64,000 bases of DNA from Bradyrhizobium hereditatis (GTDB lineage Bacteria > Pseudomonadota > Alphaproteobacteria > Rhizobiales > Xanthobacteraceae): contig NZ_JAGKJK010000021.1 in NCBI RefSeq assembly GCF_020329435.1, positions 39,296 through 103,295 on the forward strand, written 5' to 3'. The notes under the pieces are model-generated. The model had not been told where the DNA came from, made no database searches, and saw only the letters and a list, made by a program, of their open reading frames with translations. A program made the translations under genes and the position numbers. This document shows positions 40,647 through 49,599 of the stretch, one piece after another. Each line of letters begins with the position of its first letter. Position 1 is the first letter of the stretch.

Positions 40647-41027
40647 CTAATTGCCCGCCGTATTGAAGCGGGAAAGATCGCAATCCCGCTCGGCATATCT
40701 CACACGCCGCAGACCTTCGCTGTCTTCCACCACGGTCGGCCGGCAACGGGCGTTCCAGGCGGCCTGGCCGGCTTCATCGGCCGTCAGCTCTTCCGCCGTC
40801 CGGGGCATGACCTTCATGGTGCCGCGACCGGCGACGTAAAAATTCGTTTGCTGGCTCGGAAGCAGCGATACACCGGAAGCAGTGGCCGCGGCCCTGGCAT
40901 CCGCAGCAGTCTCCGGGGCGCGAGCAGCCCGGGCGGCGGCCGCAGCGTGGTCGGGGTCCATCGCGGATTGCGCGGACGCGGACGAGACCGAAGCGACGAT
41001 GACCGAGATTGCGATGAAGGCGCGCAT
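40647..41027 (-). CDS. Small secreted protein with a conserved C-terminal Cys motif
   Basis: A 126-aa hypothetical exported protein. The signal peptide is MRAFIAISVIVASVSSASA. The mature part starts Ala-rich and ends with RPTVVEDSEGLRRVRYAERDC followed by DLSRF. That ending resembles the ending of the neighbouring small protein at 41226 (DNEGVVRLVYARKGCEFGR). Start at 41027 is supported by GAGG upstream. Function unknown. Confidence 0.65.
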   Translation of the reverse strand: MRAFIAISVIVASVSSASAQSAMDPDHAAAAARAARAPETAADARAAATASGVSLLPSQQTNFYVAGRGTMKVMPRTAEELTADEAGQAAWNARCRPTVVEDSEGLRRVRYAERDCDLSRFNTAGN

Positions 41028-41225
41028 GACCCTGCCTCTTGAAATGAATGCGTGCGTCAGCAATGACCGACAAGCATTGAGGCGTCGTAAAGCGGCGTGA
41101 CTAACCGGATCGCAATTTGGTCGATAAAGATTTAGCGGTCTCTCGGGCGCGGCAGGGCGCCGGGAATGATCGGGCGCGGAGGCCCGGAGCGCTCCTCGCC
41201 GATTGCGAGAAGCGAAGCCGATACG

Positions 41226-41516
41226 TTACTCGCTGCGGCCGAACTCGCAGCCCTTGCGGGCGTATACCAGGCGGACAACGCCTTCGTTGTCGTAGGTGCG
41301 CTTCGGCTTGCAGAACGCTTCCCACTTTTCGATGCTGGCGCGCTTTGCCCGTTCGTCTTCCTGCTCCTGCGCCGCATTGCGCGGCGGATCATCCAGGTAA
41401 GACGTTGTGCACACCCTGCCATAGAACTGGCTGAAGGTGCAGCGTTCCACGACCTGCCACGCCTGCGCCGACGACGACAGCAGGACGAGGGCCGCAATTG
41501 CGTAAAGGATTTTCAT
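41226..41516 (-). CDS. Small secreted protein related to the one at 40647
   Basis: A 96-aa exported protein with signal peptide MKILYAIAALVLLSSSAQA. The mature protein has four cysteines (ERCTF, RVCTT, AFCKP, KGCEF) and the C-terminal motif DNEGVVRLVYARKGCEF. Start set at the second Met (41516), directly before the signal peptide; a start four codons earlier (41528) is also possible. Two disulfides in the periplasm are likely. Function unknown. Confidence 0.65.
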   Translation of the reverse strand: MKILYAIAALVLLSSSAQAWQVVERCTFSQFYGRVCTTSYLDDPPRNAAQEQEDERAKRASIEKWEAFCKPKRTYDNEGVVRLVYARKGCEFGRSE

Positions 41517-41752
41517 GGTGTCGCTCATCGCTCGTGGAGAACTTTCTCCGTGCGGTGTAGCTAGCGCCGGAGCTCTCGCCGGCGCAACGGTAACCCTTTG
41601 TTAATCTAAATAGCCGCGCAAAAGGTTAAACCTGGAACCGCGGAGTGTCCTCTAGCGGTACGGTATCAGAACCAAGCGCGCACGGCAGTTCACATATGAG
41701 GCAACAGCGTCCGCTATTGAAACAGCGACCAAGTGACTCGATGTGACGGCTG

Positions 41753-42616
41753 TCAGACCACCGTGCGATGCCGCGCGATGCAGGTCTGCAAAACCTCGTC
41801 CATTGGCCCTTCCCACCAGTCATTCGAGAAGATTTCGATCTCGGAATAGCCGGCGAAGCCCTGTGCCTCGACCGCCGCTCGCACGGATTTGATGTCGATG
41901 ATGCCATCGCCCATCATGCCGCGGTCGTTGAGGATGTCCTTTGTCGGCACCAGCCAGTCGCAGACGTGAAACGCGAGCAGGCGATCTTTCCCCGCACGCG
42001 CGATCTGCGGCATCAACTCCGGATCCCACCAGATGTGATAGACGTCGAGCGCGACACCGAGCGCGCCAGTGCGCTGCGGATCGAGCTGATCGCAAATATC
42101 CAGCGCCTGCTTGGTCGTGTTCACACAGGCGCGGTCGGCGGCATAGGCGGGATGCAGCGGCTCGATCGCCAGCGGCATGTTGGCCGCGCTCGCATACTCC
42201 AGCATTTCGGCGATGGCGTCATGGACCTGCGTGCGCGCAGCTACGATGTCCTTCGAGGCTTCGCTTCCGGGACGCGAATATTGCGGCAGGCCGCCGACCA
42301 CGAGCACAATGCAGGGCGCGCCCAGCGCCTTGGCCTCGTCGACGGCACGGCGATTGTCGTCGCGCGCTTCGATGCGGTGCGCCGCGTCTGCGGTGAACAT
42401 GCCGCCGCGGCAGTAGCCGGACAGTTCAAGCCCGGCATCCCGGACGGCCCGCACGGCGCGGTCGAGCCCGACGGCCGCGACCTGATCGCGCCAGGGATCG
42501 ATGGCGCGAATGCCATGCCGCGCGCAGGCGTCGATGATGGCGACAAGGTCGCCCTGCTTGCGGACGGTCGCCGTGTTGAGCGACAGCCAGCGATGATCAC
42601 CCGAAAAATCGCGCAT
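41753..42616 (-). CDS. Sugar phosphate isomerase/epimerase family TIM-barrel protein
   Basis: A 287-aa protein of the AP-endonuclease-2-like TIM-barrel family (xylose isomerase-like), which includes keto-sugar epimerases and isomerases. Metal-binding type residues are seen in MPLAIEPLHP, ALDVYHIWWDPEL, AFHVCDW and GYSEIEIFSN. Its ATG shares one base with the DUF993 stop (TGATG), so it is the last, coupled gene of the operon. Substrate not known. Confidence 0.82.
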   Translation of the reverse strand: MRDFSGDHRWLSLNTATVRKQGDLVAIIDACARHGIRAIDPWRDQVAAVGLDRAVRAVRDAGLELSGYCRGGMFTADAAHRIEARDDNRRAVDEAKALGAPCIVLVVGGLPQYSRPGSEASKDIVAARTQVHDAIAEMLEYASAANMPLAIEPLHPAYAADRACVNTTKQALDICDQLDPQRTGALGVALDVYHIWWDPELMPQIARAGKDRLLAFHVCDWLVPTKDILNDRGMMGDGIIDIKSVRAAVEAQGFAGYSEIEIFSNDWWEGPMDEVLQTCIARHRTVV

Positions 42617-43809
42617 CAGGATTCGATGCCGCGCGTTGCCAGCATCGCCTTCATGCGCCGTGTCGCCAGTTCAGGGTTGGAGAGCAGCCCGCACCTGTCG
42701 GCGAGGCGGAACAGTTCGGCCAGATGCAGTGTGGAGCGCGTGCTCTCCTGCCCGCCGACCATGGTGAAATGATCTTGATGGCCGTTGAGATAGGCCATGA
42801 ACACGATGCCGGTCTTGTAGAACCGCGTCGGCGCCCGGAAGATGTGGCGCGACAGCGGCACCGTCGGCCCCAGCACGTCATGGAAGCCGGCCTCATCACC
42901 CGCGGCCAGTCGCGACAGCGCATAAGACGCCGCCGGAGCGATGGCGTCGAAGATGCCGAGCAGCGCATGCGAGAAGCCTTGTTCGTCGCCCGCAATCAGT
43001 TCAGCGTAGTTGAAATCGTCGCCGGTATACATCTTGACGTTCTTGTCGAGACGCCGGCGCATGTCGATCTCGCGCTGCTTGTCGAGCAGAGAGACCTTTA
43101 CGCCATCGACCTTGGCAGCATTAGCGTTGATGATGGCAACGGCCGTATCCATCGCCTCGTCGAGATCACCCGTGCCCCAATAGCCCGCCAGCGCGGGGTC
43201 GAACATGTCGCCCAGCCAATGGATGATCACAGGCTCGCGCACCTGCGACAGCACGCGGTTATAAACTTTTGCGTAGTCGTCGGCGCTGCGGCCGAGCTTT
43301 GCCAGCGCGCGCGAGGCCATCAGGATGATGCGGCCACCGGCCTTCTCAACCGCCGCGATCTGCTCCTCATACGCGCGGATGACGTCATCGATCGTTCTTG
43401 CATCCTCCACGGCGAGGTGATCGGTACCGGCGCCGGAAAACACCAGCGCATTACCTTTCGCCTTCGCCGCTTTCACCGAACGCTGGATCAGTTCCAGCGA
43501 GGTCGGCCAGTCCAGTCCCATGCCGCGCTGCGCGGTGTCCATCGCCTCCGCCACGCCAAGTCCGAGGTCCCAGACGTGCTCGCGGAACGCAATGGTAAGG
43601 TCCCAGTCGATCGCGGGACTAAGCCAGGGATCATTGTCCGCCAATGGATCGGCAACCACATGCGCGGCCGAGAAGGCCACGCGATTGAGCGTGCCTTCGA
43701 GCTTCGCCGGAAACGTCCGCGACGCCGCCAGACGATAGGTCTCGATCGAGCGGTTCGCCGTCGGCAGTTTCAGTTGATACGATGACATCGGCAGGACAGG
43801 CTTGTTCAT
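42616..43809 (-). CDS. DUF993 family protein, dihydrodipicolinate-synthase-like aldolase
   Basis: A 397-aa TIM-barrel protein of the DUF993 family, distantly related to DapA-type lyases. A lysine suited to Schiff base formation lies in KVDGVKVSLLDK, and the following MYTGDDFNYAELI resembles the strand after the DapA lysine. GAGGAGG precedes the ATG. It lies between an oxidoreductase and an epimerase gene. A retro-aldol or dehydratase step on a keto sugar acid is plausible. No member with a proven reaction is known to me. Confidence 0.8.
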   Translation of the reverse strand: MNKPVLPMSSYQLKLPTANRSIETYRLAASRTFPAKLEGTLNRVAFSAAHVVADPLADNDPWLSPAIDWDLTIAFREHVWDLGLGVAEAMDTAQRGMGLDWPTSLELIQRSVKAAKAKGNALVFSGAGTDHLAVEDARTIDDVIRAYEEQIAAVEKAGGRIILMASRALAKLGRSADDYAKVYNRVLSQVREPVIIHWLGDMFDPALAGYWGTGDLDEAMDTAVAIINANAAKVDGVKVSLLDKQREIDMRRRLDKNVKMYTGDDFNYAELIAGDEQGFSHALLGIFDAIAPAASYALSRLAAGDEAGFHDVLGPTVPLSRHIFRAPTRFYKTGIVFMAYLNGHQDHFTMVGGQESTRSTLHLAELFRLADRCGLLSNPELATRRMKAMLATRGIES

Positions 43810-43821
43810 GCTTGAGCCTCC

Positions 43822-44973
43822 TCACACCTTGATGGGGGCAACGTCGATCCAGCGCCGTTCGCGCCAGCTCTGCAGCGCGCATTCGGCAAGCTGCACGCCC
43901 TTGGCGCCTTCCAGCAGCGTAAACTTGTAGGGCGCGTCCTCGCAAACGTGGCGGATGAACATCTCCCACTGCTCCTTGAAGCCGTTGTCGTAGACGACGT
44001 TGTCAGGGACCTTCTGCCAGTCGGCATAGAAATCATGGGTGCGCTTTTCGTCTGGATTCCACACTGGACGCGGCGTCGCCTGGCGGGCCTGGATCACGCA
44101 GTCGGTCAGGCCGGCGACTGCCGAACCGTGGGTGCCGTCGACCTGGAAAGTGACGAGATCGTCGCGATAGACCCGCGTCACCCAGCTCATGTTGATATGC
44201 GCGATGACACCGCCCTTGAGGCGGAAGGTGGCGTAAGCGGAGTCATCGGCGGTTGCCGTGTACTTCTTGCCCTTCTCGTCGAAACGTTCGGGGATATCGG
44301 TGGTTCCGAGGCAGGAGATGCTCTCGACTTCGCCGAAGAGATTGTCGAGCACGTAGCGCCAGTGGCAGACCATATCGAGAATGATGCCGCCGCCGTCCTC
44401 GCTGCGGTAGTTCCACGATGGCCGCTGCGCTTCCTGCCAGCCGCCCTCGAACACCCAATAGCCGAACTCGCCGCGCACCGAGAGCATGCGGCCGAAGAAG
44501 CCAGAATCGCGCAGGAAAGCGAGCTTCTTGAGGCCGGGCAGGAACAGCTTGTCCTGCACCGTGCCGTGCTTGATGCCCCTTGCATTGGCGAGCTTCAGCA
44601 CTGTGATCGCTTCTTCGAGATTGGTCGCGATCGGCTTCTCGCAATAGACGTGCTTGCCGGCCTCAATCGCCTTGGTCAGCAGCGTGGGCCGCGCCTGAGT
44701 AGTGGCAGCATCGAAGAAGATCGTATCGTTCTTGTCGGCCAGCGCCTTGTCGAGATCGGTCGACCAGCGCTCCACGTTGAAGCGTTTGGCGAGCCGCTCC
44801 ACCTTCTCCGCGTCGCGGCCGATCAGAATCGGGTCGGGCAGCATGCGGTCGCCGTTGGAGAGCAGCACGCCGCCCTGGTCGCGGATCGCGATGATCGAGC
44901 GGATCAGGTGCTGGTTGAGCCCCATCCGGCCGGTCACGCCGTTCATGATCAGGCCGAGGCGTTTGGTCGTCAT
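43822..44973 (-). CDS. Gfo/Idh/MocA family oxidoreductase
   Basis: A 383-aa NAD(P)-dependent sugar or cyclitol dehydrogenase. The N-terminal Rossmann part is seen in LGLIMNGVTGRMGLNQHL, and the catalytic EKPIA motif in YCEKPIATNLEEA. The C-terminal Gfo/Idh/MocA domain follows. The ATG overlaps the stop of the enolase-superfamily gene (ATGA). It likely oxidises the imported or epimerised substrate to a keto form. Confidence 0.87.
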   Translation of the reverse strand: MTTKRLGLIMNGVTGRMGLNQHLIRSIIAIRDQGGVLLSNGDRMLPDPILIGRDAEKVERLAKRFNVERWSTDLDKALADKNDTIFFDAATTQARPTLLTKAIEAGKHVYCEKPIATNLEEAITVLKLANARGIKHGTVQDKLFLPGLKKLAFLRDSGFFGRMLSVRGEFGYWVFEGGWQEAQRPSWNYRSEDGGGIILDMVCHWRYVLDNLFGEVESISCLGTTDIPERFDEKGKKYTATADDSAYATFRLKGGVIAHINMSWVTRVYRDDLVTFQVDGTHGSAVAGLTDCVIQARQATPRPVWNPDEKRTHDFYADWQKVPDNVVYDNGFKEQWEMFIRHVCEDAPYKFTLLEGAKGVQLAECALQSWRERRWIDVAPIKV

Positions 44974-46373
44974 ACTGCTTTCTCCAAGGGAATTCTGGCG
45001 GTGGGCTGTTGAAGGGGCGACATCGCGGACCAGTCCGGATGCGCGGATGTGGCGAAGCCCGGCGTCGTCAGCGATCCCGTCAGGAGATCGCCGTCATGGA
45101 TCGCGAGCCGAACCTTGCCGCCATCGCGTGTGTAGAGATCGGGATGGCCCGCCAGAAACGCCTCCGCTTCGGTAGCCGGCGTGTCGCCGAAGCCATCGAC
45201 GTAATGGTGGCCGTTGCGCTCGGCATGGGTGACGCCGATCAGCGCACCGAGCGCGAGATCCTGCTGCACGGCAAGGCCCGCCTGGCAGGTGAGGTCCTCG
45301 CCCGTGATGAAGCATTTCTCGCCGGCCGCGCTCCATTTGGCCGCGCGGGTCGCGTTGATCACCGACTTGTAGATGCCCTTGCAGGATTTCGAGGAGATGC
45401 CGCGATAGCCAAGCGCCCGCGCGATCGGGAAGGCATCGTAGGAATCATCGGCCTCATCAACGATGAAGTCGCGCCGTGCCAACGCGCCGAGCGGCGACTG
45501 ACGCGTGATGTCGCGCGGCATCGGCTGCTCGATATAGAGCAATTTTGATGCGATCGGCCGCAGCTCAGCATCGCGGCCGAGGCGTTCGACCAATGCGCCC
45601 AGCACCGCGAGATCGGCATACTGCTCATTGGCGTCAAGCGTGACGCTGTAGTCATGCGGGAGCGTCGTGAGTTCGCGGCCGATCCGGATCAGGCGATCGG
45701 CATCGTGGACGGGATCGCCATTGAGCTTGAGCTTGAAGTAGCGTGCGCCGGCATTTTCGTTGCTATCGGCTATCCCGCCCTCGCCTTCGATCCTGTCGTC
45801 CATGCCGACCGTGTGCCGGATAGCGACGCGCTCCAGCCGCTGGCGTCCTGCAAGGAACTGCGCCACGTCGCTATCTGCCAGATCGCGCGAGAGCCGTGCG
45901 TCGACCCCAGCGATATTGGCCGCCATGCCGTCGAAAAAGTTAGCACCGGTGGCGCGCAACAGCGCATCCAAAATCGCCTTGTCGATTTCGGCCGGCCCGT
46001 AGGCCGCGGCCAGCGGCGGGATGTCTTCCCTGGCGCATGCCTCGATCTGCGCTCCGATGCAAGCCGCGTGCAGACCGAACGCGGTCTCGAAATCGGAATG
46101 GGCCAGATAAAGCTCGCGCGCAATCAATAGCGAGCGGCGCAGTTCTGCGATCGTCTCCTCCGGCGACAGATGAGGCCGCTTGTCGAACCATTTCGCGACC
46201 AGAAACTCGGCGCTAGCCCCTGTTGCACGGCCTTTGCCTTCAACTTCGATCTCGACGCGCACGAAGGCCTGCGGCGTGCCGTTGATGACGATCGCGCCGA
46301 ACCGGAACGGCCGGGCAAAGAGCACCGGACGTTCAAAAAAGGAAATGTCCTTTACGGCTAGGCGTGGCGACAT
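44970..46373 (-). CDS. Enolase-superfamily enzyme (mandelate racemase/MLE-like)
   Basis: A 467-aa member of the enolase superfamily. Proton-abstraction lysines lie in YFKLKLNGD. Metal ligands are expected in SVTLDANEQY, LLYIEQPMP and FIVDEADDS, and a lysine on the opposite face in SSKSCKGI. This set is of muconate lactonizing or dipeptide-epimerase type rather than of mandelate racemase type. It starts at ATG 46373, 10 bp after the ABC ATPase stop. A dehydration or epimerisation of an acid sugar is likely. Confidence 0.8.
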   Translation of the reverse strand: MSPRLAVKDISFFERPVLFARPFRFGAIVINGTPQAFVRVEIEVEGKGRATGASAEFLVAKWFDKRPHLSPEETIAELRRSLLIARELYLAHSDFETAFGLHAACIGAQIEACAREDIPPLAAAYGPAEIDKAILDALLRATGANFFDGMAANIAGVDARLSRDLADSDVAQFLAGRQRLERVAIRHTVGMDDRIEGEGGIADSNENAGARYFKLKLNGDPVHDADRLIRIGRELTTLPHDYSVTLDANEQYADLAVLGALVERLGRDAELRPIASKLLYIEQPMPRDITRQSPLGALARRDFIVDEADDSYDAFPIARALGYRGISSKSCKGIYKSVINATRAAKWSAAGEKCFITGEDLTCQAGLAVQQDLALGALIGVTHAERNGHHYVDGFGDTPATEAEAFLAGHPDLYTRDGGKVRLAIHDGDLLTGSLTTPGFATSAHPDWSAMSPLQQPTARIPLEKAV

Positions 46374-46383
46374 TGAAGCCTGC

Positions 46384-47232
46384 TCAGTCCAGCGCACTTT
46401 GCGTGAAGAAGTGCTTGCGAATCCGCTGCACCAGTTCGGTGAAGGCGGGATCGGCCATCGCATCCAGCGAGCGCGGACGCGGCAGCGGCACGTCGTAGAT
46501 CGCCGCGATCGCGCCGGGACGCTCGGTCATGACCAGCACGCGATCGGCCAGAAACACGGCTTCCGGTATAGAATGCGTGATCAGCAGCACGGTCTTGCCG
46601 GTCTCGCGCTGGATCCGCATCAGCTCGACGTTCATCTTCTCGCGCGTCATGGCATCCAGCGCGCCGAACGGCTCATCCATCAGCATGATCTTGGGATCAT
46701 GCACCAGCGCGCGGCAGATCGAGGCCCGCTGCTGCATGCCGCCGGAGAGCTGCCATGGCAGTTTCTTCTCAAAACCTTCTAGGCCGACCAGCTTTAGCAG
46801 TGCCTTCGCGCGCGGCAAATATTCGTCGCGCGGCAGCTTCTTCATATCGATCGGCAACATCACGTTGGATAGGACGTTGCGCCAGGGCAAGAGCAGCGCA
46901 TTCTGGAAGACGATGCCGACATTGCCGTGCGGCTTCGTCACGGGTTCGCCGTCGACCATGATTTCGCCGGTCGTCGGCGCAAGCAACCCTGAGATCATCT
47001 TTAAGAGCGTGGATTTTCCGCAGCCGGACGGGCCGACCACGACAAAGAACTCGCCCTCGTTGATATGGAAATCCAACGGCCGCAGCGACGGCACATCGCC
47101 ATCGCGCGAGCGATAGGTCTTGGAGACGCCCGAGAGCGTAATCCCCGGCGCCGCGCCGCCTGCTCGATCCGACACCAGCCGCAGATGCGCGGCTGGTTGA
47201 TTGATCTCGGTTTGTTTAGTCGCCGGGTTCAT
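46384..47232 (-). CDS. ABC importer ATPase (SsuB/TauB-like)
   Basis: A 282-aa ATPase of the nitrate/sulfonate/taurine type. Walker A is GPSGCGKS, the signature LSGGMQQR and Walker B IMLMDEPFGALD. It partners the permease at 48533 and the NMT1-type binding protein at 47406. A family C repeat separates it from the binding protein gene. Confidence 0.92.
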   Translation of the reverse strand: MNPATKQTEINQPAAHLRLVSDRAGGAAPGITLSGVSKTYRSRDGDVPSLRPLDFHINEGEFFVVVGPSGCGKSTLLKMISGLLAPTTGEIMVDGEPVTKPHGNVGIVFQNALLLPWRNVLSNVMLPIDMKKLPRDEYLPRAKALLKLVGLEGFEKKLPWQLSGGMQQRASICRALVHDPKIMLMDEPFGALDAMTREKMNVELMRIQRETGKTVLLITHSIPEAVFLADRVLVMTERPGAIAAIYDVPLPRPRSLDAMADPAFTELVQRIRKHFFTQSALD

Positions 47233-47266
47233 TCAGATGAGTCCATTTGGAAAAGCCCTCTCCACC

Positions 47267-47387
47267 CGTCGTCCCTGCGAACGCAGGGGCCCATACGCCG
47301 CGGCCCGTCGTTCGGGCACGCGGCAGGGACCTTCCGCAACAACGAAGGCCGGTGGTTATGGGTCCCTGCTTTCGCAGGGACGACGAT
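47267..47387. repeat. Palindromic repeat, family C, copy 2
   Basis: CGTCGTCCCTGCGAACGCAGGG on the left pairs with CCCTGCTTTCGCAGGGACGACG on the right. It lies between the binding-protein gene and the ATPase gene of the same operon, ending 19 bp before the binding-protein stop codon. Confidence 0.88.
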
Positions 47388-47405
47388 AGATGCGTCATCA
47401 GCGGC

Positions 47406-48404
47406 TCACGAACCGCCTTGCGGCAGGTAATCGTTGGTATAGAACGCCTTCGGATTGTCCTTGGCCTTGGCATCCAGCCCGCCATATTCGACCATCAGGT
47501 TGACGGTGTCCGTCATGTTCTGGTCGGTCACCTGGAACGGCCGCTTGTTCTTGGTTTCGGCCGTGCGGTAGAGCGGGATCGTCAACTCAAAGCCCTGCGT
47601 CAGCGTTTCGATCTTGCCGCCCTTCGGGTTGGCGTCGAGGATCGATTGCGCCGCGCCCTTCGGATCCTTCTCGGCGGCTTCAACTGCCTTGGTCGTTGCC
47701 GACATGAAGCGCTTGACGAGATCGGGATTGGCCTTGACGAAGTCGGTGTTGGCGACGACACCAGAGCAGACCATGTTGATGCCGTAGTCGGCGAACTTGA
47801 TCGCGTTGACGTCCTTACCGGTCGCGTCCTTGATCTTCATCGACTGGTCCATGACGTAGCCGAGCAGCAGATCGGCCTGACCGTTGATGACGGCATTCAG
47901 CTTGGTCTGGGCGTCGCCCGCCACCGTCTGGAAGTCGCTCTCTTTCAGGCCGGTCTTCTTCAGGAACAGCGGCCAGATTTGTGTCATGGAATCGGCCGGC
48001 GTGATCGCCACCGTCTTGCCTTTGATATCCTCGGGCTTCTTGATGTTCTTTTCGACAAAGCCCATCGCCGACATCGGGCTGGTCTGCAGCAGCACGCCGG
48101 TCGAGATGATCGGCGCGCCCTTCACCGCCGCGCGCATCATAGTGGGCACATCGACATAGCCGAAATTGGCGGTCTTCGCTGCAACGGCCTGCGTGGTCGC
48201 CGCCGAGCCGCGGCCTTCCTGGATTTCGAGATCGATGCCCTCGGCGGCATAGATGCCCTTGGCCTTGCCATAGTAGAACGGCGCGTGCTCGCCATAGACG
48301 TACCAGTTCAGCATCAGCACCACCTTGTCGGCGGCCGATGCCGGAAGCACCGAAAGCGCGGTCCAGGCAATTGTTGTCAAAACTGCAGCTATCAATCGGA
48401 TCAT
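47406..48404 (-). CDS. ABC importer binding protein (NMT1/SsuA-like)
   Basis: A 332-aa periplasmic protein of the NMT1/THI5-like group. The signal peptide is MIRLIAAVLTTIAWTALS, cleaved near ASA. The characteristic core is seen in NWYVYGEHAPFYYGKAKGI and LEIQEGRGSA. Start at 48404 has GGAGG 5 nt upstream; the longer reading extends into repeat A and is rejected. The ligand may be a sulfonate, pyrimidine or aromatic acid, all seen in this family; the catabolic genes downstream point to a sugar-acid-like substrate. Confidence 0.9.
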   Translation of the reverse strand: MIRLIAAVLTTIAWTALSVLPASAADKVVLMLNWYVYGEHAPFYYGKAKGIYAAEGIDLEIQEGRGSAATTQAVAAKTANFGYVDVPTMMRAAVKGAPIISTGVLLQTSPMSAMGFVEKNIKKPEDIKGKTVAITPADSMTQIWPLFLKKTGLKESDFQTVAGDAQTKLNAVINGQADLLLGYVMDQSMKIKDATGKDVNAIKFADYGINMVCSGVVANTDFVKANPDLVKRFMSATTKAVEAAEKDPKGAAQSILDANPKGGKIETLTQGFELTIPLYRTAETKNKRPFQVTDQNMTDTVNLMVEYGGLDAKAKDNPKAFYTNDYLPQGGS

Positions 48405-48421
48405 GTTTTCCTCCATTTCCC

Positions 48422-48506
48422 CGTCATTGCGAGGAGCGTCAGCGACGAAGCAATCCATTCCTCCGCTTGCGGCAGCGTGGATTGCTTCGCTGCGCTCGCA
48501 ATGACG
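48422..48506. repeat. Palindromic repeat, family A, copy 3
   Basis: CGTCATTGCGAG and CTCGCAATGACG form the ends, with GCGACGAAGCAATCCAT and TGGATTGCTTCGC inside. It lies between the permease and binding-protein genes of one importer. Confidence 0.92.
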
Positions 48507-48532
48507 TTGGTTGTCGTTTTCGTTCAGTAACC

Positions 48533-49342
48533 TCACGAAGCAAAAACGATGTCGTCGCGCTGGCTGACATGCCAGGGGATCACGAGGCGCTCGATGCGAT
48601 CGACGACCCAGAACAGCACGACGCCGAGCAGCGCGAGGATAACCAGCGCTGCAAACATCGTCGGCAGGTCGAACGTTCCAATCGAGCGTTGCATCACGTA
48701 GCCGATGCCGGAATTGGAGCCGACGAATTCGCCGACCACGGCGCCGACGACGGCAAGCGTCACCGACACTTTCAGGCCGGAGAAGATGGCCGGCATCGCA
48801 TGCGGCAGGTTGACGGCGCGAAACACCTGGAAGCGGCTGCCCTGCATCGCACGCGCAAGGTCGACCATATCAGGATCGACAGACTTGAAGCCCTGCACCG
48901 CCGAAACGACCACCGGGAAGAATCCGAGCAGGAACGCCGAGATCACTTTCGGAATGATGCCGAAGCCGAACCAGACCACAAACAGCGGCGCGATTGCGAT
49001 TTTCGGCACGGATTGGGAGAACACCAGCAGCGGATAGATGTAGCTTTCCACCGTCTTCGATCCTGCAATCAGCATCGCGACGGGGATGCCGAACACGGCC
49101 GACAGCAGGAAGCCGCAGATCGTGGCATAGGTGGTGGGCCAGGACTGCCGCAGGAGTTCCGGCCACTCCGTCCGCAAGACGGCCACGACATCGCCGGGCG
49201 CCGGGATCTGATAGGCCGGAATCTGGAACAGGCGGATGGTGACGTCCCACATCACCACGATGAAGATCAGGAACAGGAACGGCCGCACCCACGCTGCGTT
49301 CAGCACTTTCGACACGCTACTTTCGCGTTTCAGCTCGGCCAC
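48533..49342 (-). CDS. ABC importer permease (SsuC/TauC-like)
   Basis: A 269-aa inner-membrane permease. The EAA-type loop (FRAVNLPHAMPAIFSGLKVS) and several hydrophobic segments such as PFLFLIFIVVMWDVTIRLF are visible. It is the first gene of the importer and catabolic operon that ends at 41753. The stretch 49343-49473 before the family C repeat holds no gene; a promoter is expected here, but no clear boxes were found. Confidence 0.92.
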   Translation of the reverse strand: MAELKRESSVSKVLNAAWVRPFLFLIFIVVMWDVTIRLFQIPAYQIPAPGDVVAVLRTEWPELLRQSWPTTYATICGFLLSAVFGIPVAMLIAGSKTVESYIYPLLVFSQSVPKIAIAPLFVVWFGFGIIPKVISAFLLGFFPVVVSAVQGFKSVDPDMVDLARAMQGSRFQVFRAVNLPHAMPAIFSGLKVSVTLAVVGAVVGEFVGSNSGIGYVMQRSIGTFDLPTMFAALVILALLGVVLFWVVDRIERLVIPWHVSQRDDIVFAS

Positions 49343-49473
49343 GTTCCGCTCCCTGGGATTATCTCTTTCGGGCGGAAATTAACCCGTTGGATAAATACTG
49401 GCAAGCGGGTTTTCGTGCGGCAATTTGGACTGCCGCTATCGTTCCTGCGCACGCACCTCGACGCACCCGACCC

Positions 49474-49596
49474 CCGTTGCCCCTGCGAACGCAGGGGCCG
49501 ATAACCACAGGCATCTGTTTTACGAAAGCTGGGGCCGCTGTCCGGTTCAACAACCAAGACCACGCGGTTATGGGTTCCTGCGTTCGCAGGAACGAG
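49474..49596. repeat. Palindromic repeat, family C, copy 3
   Basis: CGTTGCCCCTGCGAACGCAGG and CCTGCGTTCGCAGGAACG are the pairing ends. The element ends 3 bp before the stop codon of the TetR gene, between that gene and the operon it may regulate. Confidence 0.85.
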
Positions 49597-49599
49597 GGG

